64,000 nucleotides of DNA from SLRI01 sp964576715 (GTDB taxonomy: Bacteria > Pseudomonadota > Alphaproteobacteria > Geminicoccales > Geminicoccaceae), in contig CAZNWE010000011.1 in assembly GCA_964576715.1 (NCBI GenBank), positions 1 through 64,000 on the forward strand, in the 5' to 3' direction. The notes beneath the pieces are model-generated. The model was given only the letters and a program-made list of their open reading frames with translations, was not told the DNA's origin and did not search any database. Below are positions 1 through 7,259 of the stretch, one piece after another (position 1 is the first letter of the stretch; every line of letters begins with the position of its first letter). Both the position numbers and the translations under genes were made by a program.

Positions 1-579
1 GCCACCTGCCTTTATTCGATCCTCTGGGTTGGTGGACCAAAGCTGACTAGGGTCGGCTTTGGTCTCCAGGCGGTTGACCTCGGCAAAAGGTTCGCCGCTA
101 GGATCTGATGTGGAGGCGCAGGGAATCGAACCCTCGGGGACTTCGGCTTGGAAGACCTGCCCCCGGACCACACCGCCCCCTTGCGAAGGCCCGGAGTTAA
201 CACCCGGGCCTTTTGCAATTTCAAGGCACTGCAAGCCTTCGTTGTTAATCTTGAAAAGAACTTTTTGGACGTCGTTCTTGAGCATGCCTTAAGCAATCTT
301 GACCCAGGAAGACAGCATCGTTCTCGCAGCCATTACGGTTCGCTTTCGGCAGCGGCTTCTGCCTCTTGGCTTTTGGGCCTCCGGCTAGAGGAGCACTGCC
401 GGGTGTTAATAACCTTGGAGCCTCGTGACATTAGTTCTGGTTTGAAACGAGACCGCTCCCCAACCCCAGAAAGGCTCGGGATGCCGGTACCTTCACGTGG
501 TGCGATACCACATCCAGCCCTGGGTGCGAAGCTCCTTGCCGCTAATTTTCTTTTAGGCAAAAAATTGCCATAAACGACT
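1..579. other. Left contig end, no supported gene
   Basis: This stretch lies left of the N gap and is visibly less GC-rich than the rest of the window. On the minus strand a frame is open from an ATG near 287 to the window edge, but its codon use is mixed and I recognise nothing in it. A T-loop-like segment lies at about 111-135 (minus), but no D arm or proper anticodon arm can be folded upstream. There are good hairpins at about 36-70 (arms GACCAAAGC/GCTTTGGTC) and 187-216 (GGCCCGG/CCGGGCC followed by TTTT on the plus strand). It may be an RNA-gene or terminator region, but I cannot assign it. Confidence 0.3.
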
Positions 580-589
580 NNNNNNNNNN
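580..589. other. Assembly gap (10 N)
   Basis: Ten undetermined bases join two contigs. The true distance and adjacency of the two sides are unknown, so features left of 580 should not be assumed to neighbour those on the right. Confidence 0.99.
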
Positions 590-610
590 CTAATTCCGAA
601 ATAATAAAAA

Positions 611-772
611 TCATTTAAAATCAGATAGTTGGATGTGACGCAAAAAAGTCACACTCTTCGGCTTGATTGGCATCGCCAGCGGATTTGCGTATACGTCCAG
701 TATGCGCTCACTAATTTCGGCCGCTTCCTCGACTTTCAGCCCACGCCGCCCCTGTGATTGCCCCTCGCCCAT
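611..772 (-). CDS. Small hypothetical ORF, 53 aa
   Basis: A short ORF runs from the ATG at 772 to the stop at 611. It has charged N-terminal residues and a plausible amphipathic middle (VEEAAEISERILDVY). I do not recognise the family. Codon GC drops toward its 3' end next to the gap, so it may be the tail of a disrupted gene or a chance ORF. The upstream GGGGTGG could act as a ribosome binding site but is not convincing. It lies beyond the putative terminator of the chaC-like gene, so it would need its own promoter. Confidence 0.25.
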   Translation of the reverse strand: MGEGQSQGRRGLKVEEAAEISERILDVYANPLAMPIKPKSVTFLRHIQLSDFK

Positions 773-798
773 CGACCACCCCAAGAAAACCGGTGGGT

Positions 799-848
799 GC
801 AGGGAGGCAAGCCTCCCTGCGTTCTTCGCTAGCGGCCATAAGGCCGCT
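799..848 (-). terminator. Two tandem hairpins downstream of the aro operon
   Basis: Two perfect inverted repeats follow the stop of the ChaC-like gene: AGCGGCC/GGCCGCT with a 4-nt loop (831-848) and GCAGGGAGGC/GCCTCCCTGC (799-820). In the minus direction the second is followed after a short gap by GGTTTTC, a weak U tract. Their position just past the operon end fits termination, but the U tract is poor for a classical intrinsic terminator. Confidence 0.5.
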
Positions 849-861
849 TCTCTCGTCGGCC

Positions 862-1410
862 TCAGTGCCCGGTGTCGAGGGCTGTGGCGACGGCTTCGAT
901 GCGGGCTTCGGCGACGCCCATTTGGCGGAGGTGGGTTATGGTGCTTTTGACGTAGTCGGTGTTGGGGCCGCCCTGGCCGTGGCCTTGGCGGATGTGGCGG
1001 AGGATTTCGGGTAGGGGGAGGTCGCCGGCGAATTGGGGGTGGTTGGGGCGGGCCAGGTAGCACCAGGCGGGGACGGTTTGGCCGGAGGCTAGCTCGAGGG
1101 GGAGGCGGCGGCGTTCGTAGACGTCGGTGACGAGTTCGCGGGCGTCCAGGTAGGCCAGTGTGTCGGCGGCCTGGGTGTCGGGCACGGCGTGGGCGAGGCC
1201 GATGCAGTCGCGGCCGGGGGCGAGGCCCAGGACCAGGCCCGGGCGGTCCTGGGTGCCGCGCCAGACCCAGGAATAGACGCAGAAGCTGCGGTGGTAGCCG
1301 TTGAGCCTGGCGCGTTCGGTGAGGGTGGGCTCGAAGCCCGGGTTCCACATGAGGGAGCCGTAGGCGAAGAACCAGGTGAGCGGCTGCTCGCTTACTGGGG
1401 CTTCTGTCAT
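862..1410 (-). CDS. Gamma-glutamylcyclotransferase, ChaC family
   Basis: This 182-residue protein has the ChaC/GGCT fold signature near its N-terminus: FAYGSLMWNPGF, with the YGSL phosphate-binding-type loop. An R-x-NGYHRSFC segment follows. The ChaC family breaks glutathione into 5-oxoproline and Cys-Gly in the cytosol. The start is the ATG at 1410, which overlaps the tyrA stop by one base (TGATG), so translation is coupled to tyrA and the gene is the last of the aromatic operon. An upstream extension of the frame is only tyrA shadow. A second, more distant ChaC lies at 7243-7923. I am confident of the family; the substrate is inferred. Confidence 0.85.
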   Translation of the reverse strand: MTEAPVSEQPLTWFFAYGSLMWNPGFEPTLTERARLNGYHRSFCVYSWVWRGTQDRPGLVLGLAPGRDCIGLAHAVPDTQAADTLAYLDARELVTDVYERRRLPLELASGQTVPAWCYLARPNHPQFAGDLPLPEILRHIRQGHGQGGPNTDYVKSTITHLRQMGVAEARIEAVATALDTGH

Positions 1411-2327
1411 CAGGGTTTGGGGGCCAGGGGGTCCTCGGGCTGGCGGATATAGGCCTGGCCTGCCTCGACGACGCCGCGGCGGATGGCGCGGGTGCGGGTG
1501 AAGAGCTCGAACAGGGTTTCGCCCTCGCCCCAGCGGATGGCGCGCTGCAGGGCCACCATGTCCTCGGTGAAACGGCCGAGCATCTCGAGGACGGCTTCGC
1601 GGTTGTTGAGGAAGACGTCGCGCCACATGGTGGGGTCGGAGCCGGCGATGCGGGTGAAGTCGGTGAAGCCGCCGGCGGCGTATTTGAAGACCTCGCTCTG
1701 CTCCTGCTCCTCGAGGTCGGCGACGGTGCCGACGATGGTGTAGGCGATCAGGTGCGGGAGGTGCGAGGTGATGGCGAGGATCTTGTCGTGGTGCTCGGGA
1801 GTCATGAGGTCGACCGCGGAGCCGGCGAGCTCCCAGAGCGCCTTGACCCGTACGACGGAAGCGGGGTCGGTGTCCGGGGTGGGGGTCAGGATGCAGCGGC
1901 GGCCCTCGAAGAGGGTCTCGAAGGCGGCTTCGGGGCCGGAATGCTCGGTGCCGGCGACCGGGTGGCCGGGGACGAAGCGGGCGGGGTCGGGCAGATGCGG
2001 GGTGACGTCGCGGAGGATCTGCGCCTTGACCGAGCCCACGTCGGTGATGATGGCGTCGGGGCCGATGCCGGGGGCCATGGCGGCCGCGATGCTGCCCATG
2101 ACGCCGGGGGGCGTGCCGAGGACGATGAGATCGGCGCCTTCTGCGGCCTCGGCGGGGTCGGTGGTGGCGCTGTCGCAGAGGCCGAGGGCGAGGGCGCGGT
2201 CGAGGGTCTCCTGGCTGCGTGAGGATGCCACGATCTCGCCGGCGAGGCCCTGGCGGCGGATGACCTTGGCGAGCGAGCCGTTGATCAGCCCGATGCCGAT
2301 GAAGGCGACGCGGCGAAAGGGTGTCAT
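1410..2327 (-). CDS. tyrA: Prephenate/arogenate dehydrogenase
   Basis: This NAD(P)-dependent enzyme of tyrosine synthesis oxidatively decarboxylates prephenate or arogenate. The 305-residue protein opens with a Rossmann motif (VAFIGIGLINGSLA) and contains the family motif VPGHPVAGTEHSG and the helical-domain segment SHLPHLIAY. The C-terminal helical domain is present and there is no ACT or chorismate mutase domain, as in alphaproteobacterial cyclohexadienyl dehydrogenases (TyrC type). The start ATG at 2327 overlaps the hisC stop as ATGA. Together with hisC and the chorismate-mutase gene it forms one aromatic amino-acid operon. Preference for prephenate over arogenate cannot be read from sequence here. 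Confidence 0.93.
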   Translation of the reverse strand: MTPFRRVAFIGIGLINGSLAKVIRRQGLAGEIVASSRSQETLDRALALGLCDSATTDPAEAAEGADLIVLGTPPGVMGSIAAAMAPGIGPDAIITDVGSVKAQILRDVTPHLPDPARFVPGHPVAGTEHSGPEAAFETLFEGRRCILTPTPDTDPASVVRVKALWELAGSAVDLMTPEHHDKILAITSHLPHLIAYTIVGTVADLEEQEQSEVFKYAAGGFTDFTRIAGSDPTMWRDVFLNNREAVLEMLGRFTEDMVALQRAIRWGEGETLFELFTRTRAIRRGVVEAGQAYIRQPEDPLAPKP

Positions 2328-3427
2328 GCGGCGGCCCGGCCGGCGGTGAAGCGCTGGAGCGACGCGACCAGGGCGCGGTTCTCGGCCTCGAGCCCGACGC
2401 TGATCCTTAGGCAGTGCGGCAGGCCATAAGATGCCATGGCGCGCGGGATCAGGCCCTCGGCCTCGAGATGGGCGTTGGCGGCCGTGGCGTCGCGGCCGGG
2501 CTCGGTCGGGAAGGCGACGAGCAGGAAGTTGCCCGCACTCGGATGGACGGTGAGGCCGAGCTGTTCGATCTCGGCCGCGAGCCAGGGCAGCCAGGTGGCG
2601 TTGTGGCGCCGGGCCTTGGTCTCGTGGTCGTGGTCCTCGAGGGCGGCGACCCCCGCCTCCTGGGCGGGCAGCGAGACGTTGAAGGGGCCGCGCAGGCGAT
2701 TGATGACGTCGACGACCGGGGCCGGGCCGAGGAGCCAGCCGAGCCTCAGCGCGGCGAGGCCATAGAGCTTCGAGAAGGTCCGGGTCATGACGACGTTGGC
2801 CGCTGTCGAGGCGAGGCCGATGCCGCTGTCGTAATCGGCGGCCGCGACGAACTCGGCATAGGCCGCATCGATGACGAGGAGCACGTCCTCGGGCAGCCCG
2901 GCATGCAGGCGGCGGAGCTCGTCGCCCGAGATGTAGGAGCCGGTCGGGTTGTTGGGGTTGGCGATGAAGACGAGGCGGGTGCGGCTGGTGACGCGCGCCA
3001 GGAGAGCGTCGACGTCGGCCTTGAGCGCGCGTTCGGGGGCGGCCACGGGCGTGGCGCCGCAGCCGAGCGCCGAGAGCTTGTACATGAGAAAGCCGTGTTC
3101 GGTGAACAGCACCTCCTCGCCGGGGCCGGCATAGGCCTTGGTCAGGAGGCCGATGAGCTCGTCGGAGCCGGCGCCGCAGACGAGGCGGGCGGGATCGAGA
3201 TTGTGGCGCCGGGCGATGGCACCGCGCAGGCTCTCCGAGCCGCCCTCGGGGTAGCGGTGCAGGCGTTCGGCGGCCGCGGTGAAGGCGGCCACGGCCTTGG
3301 GGCTCGCCCCGATGGCGCTTTCGTTGGCCGAGAGCTTGATCGCAGGGCGCGCGTCGGCGGTTGCCGCCTTGCCGCCCTGATAGGCCTGAATTTCGAGAAT
3401 ACCCGGCCGGGGCCGCGGTCCCGTCAT
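2324..3427 (-). CDS. hisC: Histidinol-phosphate/aromatic aminotransferase
   Basis: This PLP-dependent fold-type I aminotransferase has 367 residues, the usual HisC length. Visible landmarks are LSANES near the N-terminus, AGSDELI (cofactor phosphate region), FIANPNNPTGSY, the Asp of VIDAAYAEF and the Schiff-base lysine in TRTFSKLYGLA. The C-terminal Arg region LPHCLRISVG binds the substrate carboxylate/phosphate. Placed between a chorismate mutase-type protein and tyrA, it probably transaminates phenylpyruvate, 4-hydroxyphenylpyruvate or prephenate as well as, or instead of, imidazole-acetol phosphate. Broad specificity of this kind is known for HisC homologues. Start ATG at 3427; its stop overlaps tyrA. 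Confidence 0.92.
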   Translation of the reverse strand: MTGPRPRPGILEIQAYQGGKAATADARPAIKLSANESAIGASPKAVAAFTAAAERLHRYPEGGSESLRGAIARRHNLDPARLVCGAGSDELIGLLTKAYAGPGEEVLFTEHGFLMYKLSALGCGATPVAAPERALKADVDALLARVTSRTRLVFIANPNNPTGSYISGDELRRLHAGLPEDVLLVIDAAYAEFVAAADYDSGIGLASTAANVVMTRTFSKLYGLAALRLGWLLGPAPVVDVINRLRGPFNVSLPAQEAGVAALEDHDHETKARRHNATWLPWLAAEIEQLGLTVHPSAGNFLLVAFPTEPGRDATAANAHLEAEGLIPRAMASYGLPHCLRISVGLEAENRALVASLQRFTAGRAAA

Positions 3428-3468
3428 GATGGTCGTGCCTCGGTGCTGCCGCCGCGATGGGCGCTGGT

Positions 3469-4410
3469 TCAGCCGGCCGGCGGGTCGGCCGGCAGCGGCT
3501 GTGGATAGCTGCCGAGCACGGCGAGGCGCAAGACCCTGTCGCGCAGCGGTGCCACGGCGTGGCGCAAGCCGGCGAGTGCGGCCGTCGCCATGCCCTCGAC
3601 CTCGAGCATGAAGAAGGCGCTTTCCGGCTGCAGGTCGGCGAGGGCCACCAGCGAGACGAGTTCGCCGCCGCCGGCGTCCACCAGATCGCGCAGCCTTGCC
3701 CGACTGAGATCGAGATCGGTTTCGAGGACCAGCATCGTGAGATCGGCGCCCGTCGGCTCCTCGGGCAGGGCACCCAGGACCAGGGCCCCCCGCTGCTGCG
3801 CGACGTCGGCGGGCAGGCCCGGGCAGAACGGCAGCCGGCCGACCACGCGAAGCTGGCTGTCGATCACGGTGAGCGCCACCCGCCGCCACCAATGACTGCC
3901 TTCCTCGGGGGCCGGCAGCACCAGGAGTTCGGCCTCGCCGGCGGCGATCAGGCGAAAGCCCGCCTGCACCGTCTCGACCTCGCGCAGTGGCGTGATGGCG
4001 CCGAAATGGTCGTGCGCCAGCGCCCAGACGTGCGGCGCCGCCGGATCGGCGAGCACGGCCACGTCGAAGGGGGTTTGCAGCCGGGTCGTGGCGGCCAGGA
4101 GCTCGCGCCACATTCGGGTGAGCGCGGCGGCCGGCAGGGTCGGCGCAGCCCGCGCCGCGAGCCGGCGGATGATGCTGGCCTCGCGCGCCGGCCTGAGGGC
4201 GATCGCCGAGAGCCGTCGTTCGGTGTCGCTCGGCACCTTCGACTTGCGCCCACCGATCCGGCGCACGACCGCGATGCGCTCGAGCAGCAGGTCCAAGACG
4301 GCGTCGTCGATGCGGTCGATCTCCGCCCGCAGGTCGTCCAGACTGACCTCGCCATCCAGGGCGGAATCGGCGTCCAGGGTGGAATCGGCCACTGCTGGTG
4401 TCTCCGGCAT
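3469..4410 (-). CDS. Chorismate mutase with degenerate prephenate-dehydratase and ACT regions
   Basis: This 313-residue protein starts with an AroQ-type chorismate mutase helix domain (about residues 20-95): LDDLRAEIDRIDDAVLDLL, then ERIAVVRRIGGRK and RPAREASIIRRL. The middle part looks like prephenate dehydratase in layout (HFG..., a G-E-A-E-LLVLP core, a VVGRLPF strand), but the usual N-x-TRF motif with the catalytic threonine is replaced by QRGALVLG. The tail resembles the PheA ACT domain and ends with the typical VLGSYPQP. I read it as a P-protein whose dehydratase has decayed, leaving mutase plus a possible regulatory ACT fold. ATG at 4410 has AGGGAAG upstream. It is first in the hisC-tyrA operon. 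Confidence 0.75.
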   Translation of the reverse strand: MPETPAVADSTLDADSALDGEVSLDDLRAEIDRIDDAVLDLLLERIAVVRRIGGRKSKVPSDTERRLSAIALRPAREASIIRRLAARAAPTLPAAALTRMWRELLAATTRLQTPFDVAVLADPAAPHVWALAHDHFGAITPLREVETVQAGFRLIAAGEAELLVLPAPEEGSHWWRRVALTVIDSQLRVVGRLPFCPGLPADVAQQRGALVLGALPEEPTGADLTMLVLETDLDLSRARLRDLVDAGGGELVSLVALADLQPESAFFMLEVEGMATAALAGLRHAVAPLRDRVLRLAVLGSYPQPLPADPPAG

Positions 4411-4487
4411 GTCACGATCTCGACTTCCCTTACGCCGGCCTCGACGGGTCGTAAAGCCGTGGCGCCGGCATCGGGCCGGCGCCGATC

Positions 4488-4515
4488 TTGACAGCCGACA
4501 AGGCGCGGTCAAAAT
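4488..4515 (+). promoter_or_regulatory. Sigma70-type promoter for metA
   Basis: A perfect -35 TTGACA (4488-4493) is followed after 16 bases by CAAAAT (4510-4515, 4 of 6 matches to the -10). It sits immediately upstream of the SAM-II aptamer, so transcription would start at the riboswitch 5' side, the expected layout. Confidence 0.65.
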
Positions 4516-4519
4516 GATG

Positions 4520-4575
4520 CCGGTGGTGATTTGAGCTGACCGGCTTGCGGCCACGTTAAACAAGCAGCTAAAAGG
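4520..4575 (+). ncRNA. SAM-II riboswitch (metA leader)
   Basis: The leader matches the SAM-II pseudoknot seen before met genes in alphaproteobacteria. P1 is GTGG 4523-4526 with CCAC 4551-4554, and the conserved TGATTTG lies in the first loop. P2 is GCTTG 4543-4547 with CAAGC 4561-4565, followed by the conserved GTTAAA and AGCTAAAAGG elements. Binding of S-adenosylmethionine is known to stabilise this fold and shut down expression of the downstream gene. The aptamer ends about 84 bases before the metA start. Confidence 0.9.
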
Positions 4576-4658
4576 TCGTGGCAGACCCGTGTCGACCCTG
4601 CGCGATCCTCGAGCTTCGCTGTTGCCAATCGTCAGCCGGCCGCTCGGGAGCGTATGTG

Positions 4659-5612
4659 ATGCCAATCAAGATACCCAACGATCTGCCGGCCGCGGCCAAG
4701 CTCGCCGAGGAGGGTGTGCGGCTGATCGGCGAGAACGAGGCGCTGCGGCAGGACGTCCGACCGCTGCAGATCGCCTTGCTCAATCTGATGCCGGAGAAGC
4801 CGAAGACCGAGACGCAGTTGGCCCGGCTCCTCGGCGCCACGCCGCTGCAGGTCGAACTCACCCTGCTCTCGACCACGAGCTATCGGCCGCAGAACGTGCC
4901 GCTGTCGCATCTGCAGTCGTTTTATCAGGAATGGGAGGACGTCCGGCACCGCAAGTTCGACGGGCTGATCGTGACCGGTGCCCCGGTCGAGCTGATGCCG
5001 TTCGAGGCGGTCAAGTACTGGCCGGAGCTAGCCGCCATTTTCGATTGGTCGCGGACCAACGTGCACTCGTGCTTCCACATCTGTTGGGGGGCACAGGCAG
5101 CACTGTACCATTTCCACGGCGTGCCCAAGCACACGTTGCCGGTCAAGCGCTTCGGCATTTATCCGCACTACGTGATCGAGCGCCGCGATGCGCAGCGGCC
5201 GGGCCTGTTGCGCGGCTTCGACGACTACTTCCTGGTGCCGGTGTCGCGGCATACCGAGGTCAGGCGCGAGGACCTTCCCGACGGCAGCGGGCTCGAGGTG
5301 CTGGCGGTCTCGAACGCGGCCGGGCTGTGCCTGGTGCACGACCCGGCGCATCGCGAGATCTACATGTTCAACCACCTCGAATACGACACCTACACGCTCG
5401 CCGACGAGTACCACCGCGATCTGGCCAGTCGCAGCGACGTATCCCTGCCCACCAACTACTATCCCGACGACGATCCCTCGAAGGCGCCGCGCAACTGTTG
5501 GCGGGCCTACGCGCATCTCCTGTTCGGCAACTGGATCAACGAGACCTACCAGACCACGCCGTTCGAGATCAGCCGGATCGGTCGGCTCGAGCAGACCGAC
5601 GTGGCGGCTTGA
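4659..5612 (+). CDS. metA: Homoserine O-acetyltransferase, MetA-type
   Basis: This 317-residue enzyme of the MetA (DJ-1/PfpI-like) family acylates homoserine in methionine synthesis. The catalytic Cys142 lies in SCFHICWGAQ and the His/Glu pair in MFNHLEYD. Residue 111 is Glu (TGAPVELMPF); work on MetA homologues showed that Glu at this position favours acetyl-CoA whereas Gly favours succinyl-CoA, so I call it an acetyltransferase. The start is the ATG at 4659, the usual MPIKIP start of the family; an in-frame upstream extension would run through the riboswitch and is rejected. SAM controls it through the upstream SAM-II element. Its 3' end overlaps the convergent methyltransferase by 44 bases. 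Confidence 0.93.
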   Translation: MPIKIPNDLPAAAKLAEEGVRLIGENEALRQDVRPLQIALLNLMPEKPKTETQLARLLGATPLQVELTLLSTTSYRPQNVPLSHLQSFYQEWEDVRHRKFDGLIVTGAPVELMPFEAVKYWPELAAIFDWSRTNVHSCFHICWGAQAALYHFHGVPKHTLPVKRFGIYPHYVIERRDAQRPGLLRGFDDYFLVPVSRHTEVRREDLPDGSGLEVLAVSNAAGLCLVHDPAHREIYMFNHLEYDTYTLADEYHRDLASRSDVSLPTNYYPDDDPSKAPRNCWRAYAHLLFGNWINETYQTTPFEISRIGRLEQTDVAA

Positions 5613-6450
5613 CCTCGTCAACACCAGCCGCCGCACAGGCGGCCGTCATGTCCTCGTCCGGATCGCTGTGCAGGACGAGCGAGCGGGTCTTGCCGCGGGC
5701 CATGACGCCCTCCGGCACCGGCACGTAGCGGCGGCTGCCGGGTCGGGCCAGGGCGAATTCGGGGGTCGGGCTGTAGACCTCCTTGATCGCCTCGGCGATC
5801 AGCACGCCCGAGAAGTGGGTCATCAGCTTCAAGCCGAGCCGCTCGACCGGCACGCTGAGCTTCAGCGCCACGCGCCGGCCGCGGGGCAGGATCCGGCCGA
5901 GCGGCGGCATGTAGAGGGCGCGGCGCAGCTCGCCCATGACGAAGAGGTTGTTCTTCAGGCTGCGCTCGAGTTGATCGCTGGTGTAGGGCTGGCCGAAGCC
6001 GAAGGGCGTATGCTCGCTCCAGCACCAGAGGCCGCGGCGATTGGGCACGATGATCGCCATCCGCGCGCCGTCGCGCAGCACCCGCCACGCCTCGCGCATC
6101 AGCCGGTTGGCGTGCGGGCTGCACTCGAAGGCATGCGCCATGATGAGGTAGTCGAACGACCGGTCGTCGAACGGCAACTCGTCCTCGCGGCCGAGTGCGA
6201 CGAGGTTGCGGCCGCCGGGTGGCCAGGCGCGGCCGCCCTGGGTCGCCGGCATCAGTGCCACATGGCTGCGCGCTTCCTCGAACAGACCGAGGAAGGGGGT
6301 GGCGAAGCCGATGCCGAGCAGCTCCCTGCCGGTGATGTCCGGCCAGAGCTGGCGCAGCTGGTGGTTGATCAGCCGGCGCGCATACTCGCCATCCCGGCTG
6401 CCGTAGAACGCCGTCAACTCGACGATATCGGGCCGCATGCCATTCGCCAT
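5569..6450 (-). CDS. Class I SAM-dependent methyltransferase
   Basis: This 293-residue protein carries a class I methyltransferase fold. The glycine loop is atypical (GRELLGIGFATPF), followed by the acidic and motif IV parts (DELPFDDRSFDYLIMAHAFE) and the common MREAWRVLRDGARM segment. Substrate unknown. It is convergent with metA and divergent from gloB, a pairing with gloB that recurs in alphaproteobacteria. I chose ATG 6450 because upstream in-frame starts run to within 14 bases of the gloB start; AAGGCAGG lies upstream of it. Confidence 0.75.
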   Translation of the reverse strand: MANGMRPDIVELTAFYGSRDGEYARRLINHQLRQLWPDITGRELLGIGFATPFLGLFEEARSHVALMPATQGGRAWPPGGRNLVALGREDELPFDDRSFDYLIMAHAFECSPHANRLMREAWRVLRDGARMAIIVPNRRGLWCWSEHTPFGFGQPYTSDQLERSLKNNLFVMGELRRALYMPPLGRILPRGRRVALKLSVPVERLGLKLMTHFSGVLIAEAIKEVYSPTPEFALARPGSRRYVPVPEGVMARGKTRSLVLHSDPDEDMTAACAAAGVDEVKPPRRSARADRSG

Positions 6451-6533
6451 CCCGTGAGCCTGCCTTGCACTATACGCATCCGCCGCCGTATTTGAAGGGT
6501 GCGTGTCTGAAACCGACACCGGAGGAAACGACG

Positions 6534-7259
6534 ATGCCCCTTGAGATCGAGCTTTTGCCGATTCTCGCCGACAACTACTGCTACCTGTTGCGCGAACCGG
6601 AGACAGGGGTCTCGGCCGTGGTCGACCCGGGCACCGACGCCGCCGTCGTCAAGCGGCTGGAGGCGCTCGGCCGCGGGCTGGATTGGATCCTGATCACCCA
6701 CCACCATGCCGACCACACCGCCGGCAATCCGGGCTTGAAGGAGCACTTCGGCTGCCAGATCGCAGGCCCTGCGGGCGAGGCCGAGAAGGTTCCCGGCATC
6801 GATGTCCGGCTGGCCGAGGGCGACCTGTTCCCGCTCGGTGCCGAGACCGCCACGATCATCGCGACACCCGGGCACACGCGCGGCCATATCAGCTATCACT
6901 TTCCCAAGAGCGAGGCGCTGTTCTGCGGCGACACGCTGTTCGCGCTCGGCTGCGGCCGGTTGTTCGAGGGTGATCCGCCGACGATGTTCAAGTCACTCGC
7001 CAAGCTGATGGCGCTCGACGACGCCACCAAGGTCTATTGTGGCCACGAGTATACCGCGAGCAACGCCCGCTTCGCGCTCACCGTCGACGGCGGCAACGCG
7101 GCCCTCGTGGCGCGCGCGGCGGAGATCGAGGCGCTGCGCGCCCAGAACCAGCCGACCCTGCCCTCGACCATCGGTCTCGAGCGCGCGACCAATCCCTTCG
7201 TCAGGGCCGCGACCGCCGCCGAGTTCGGCCGGCTTCGCGCCCTCAAGGATCGGGCATAG
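6534..7259 (+). CDS. gloB: Hydroxyacylglutathione hydrolase (glyoxalase II)
   Basis: Glyoxalase II hydrolyses S-D-lactoylglutathione to D-lactate and glutathione in the cytosol. The 241-residue protein has the binuclear metal motif THHHADHT, the later ligands in TPGHTRGH and LFCGDTLFALGCGR, and CGHEYT. The C-terminal substrate domain (NPFVRA) completes the full family length. A strong GGAGGAAA precedes the ATG at 6534. It overlaps the convergent ChaC gene by 17 bases, which places two glutathione-metabolism genes side by side. Confidence 0.95.
   Translation: MPLEIELLPILADNYCYLLREPETGVSAVVDPGTDAAVVKRLEALGRGLDWILITHHHADHTAGNPGLKEHFGCQIAGPAGEAEKVPGIDVRLAEGDLFPLGAETATIIATPGHTRGHISYHFPKSEALFCGDTLFALGCGRLFEGDPPTMFKSLAKLMALDDATKVYCGHEYTASNARFALTVDGGNAALVARAAEIEALRAQNQPTLPSTIGLERATNPFVRAATAAEFGRLRALKDRA

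Noticed and set aside
108..178. Possible tRNA or tmRNA acceptor part on the minus strand (T-loop GGTTCGATTCC, GGGGGCG pairing with CGCCTCC)
   Set aside because: No D arm, no 5-bp anticodon stem, a mismatch in the T stem and no CCA at the expected place. I could not find a tag-peptide frame for tmRNA.
187..216. Hairpin with TTTT on the plus strand as intrinsic terminator
   Set aside because: No upstream gene on the plus strand is supported, so there is nothing for it to terminate; kept only as a description of the left contig.
148..573. 141-codon plus-strand ORF in the left contig
   Set aside because: Arg/Pro/Ser-rich translation without domain features, opposite another open frame; composition looks non-coding.
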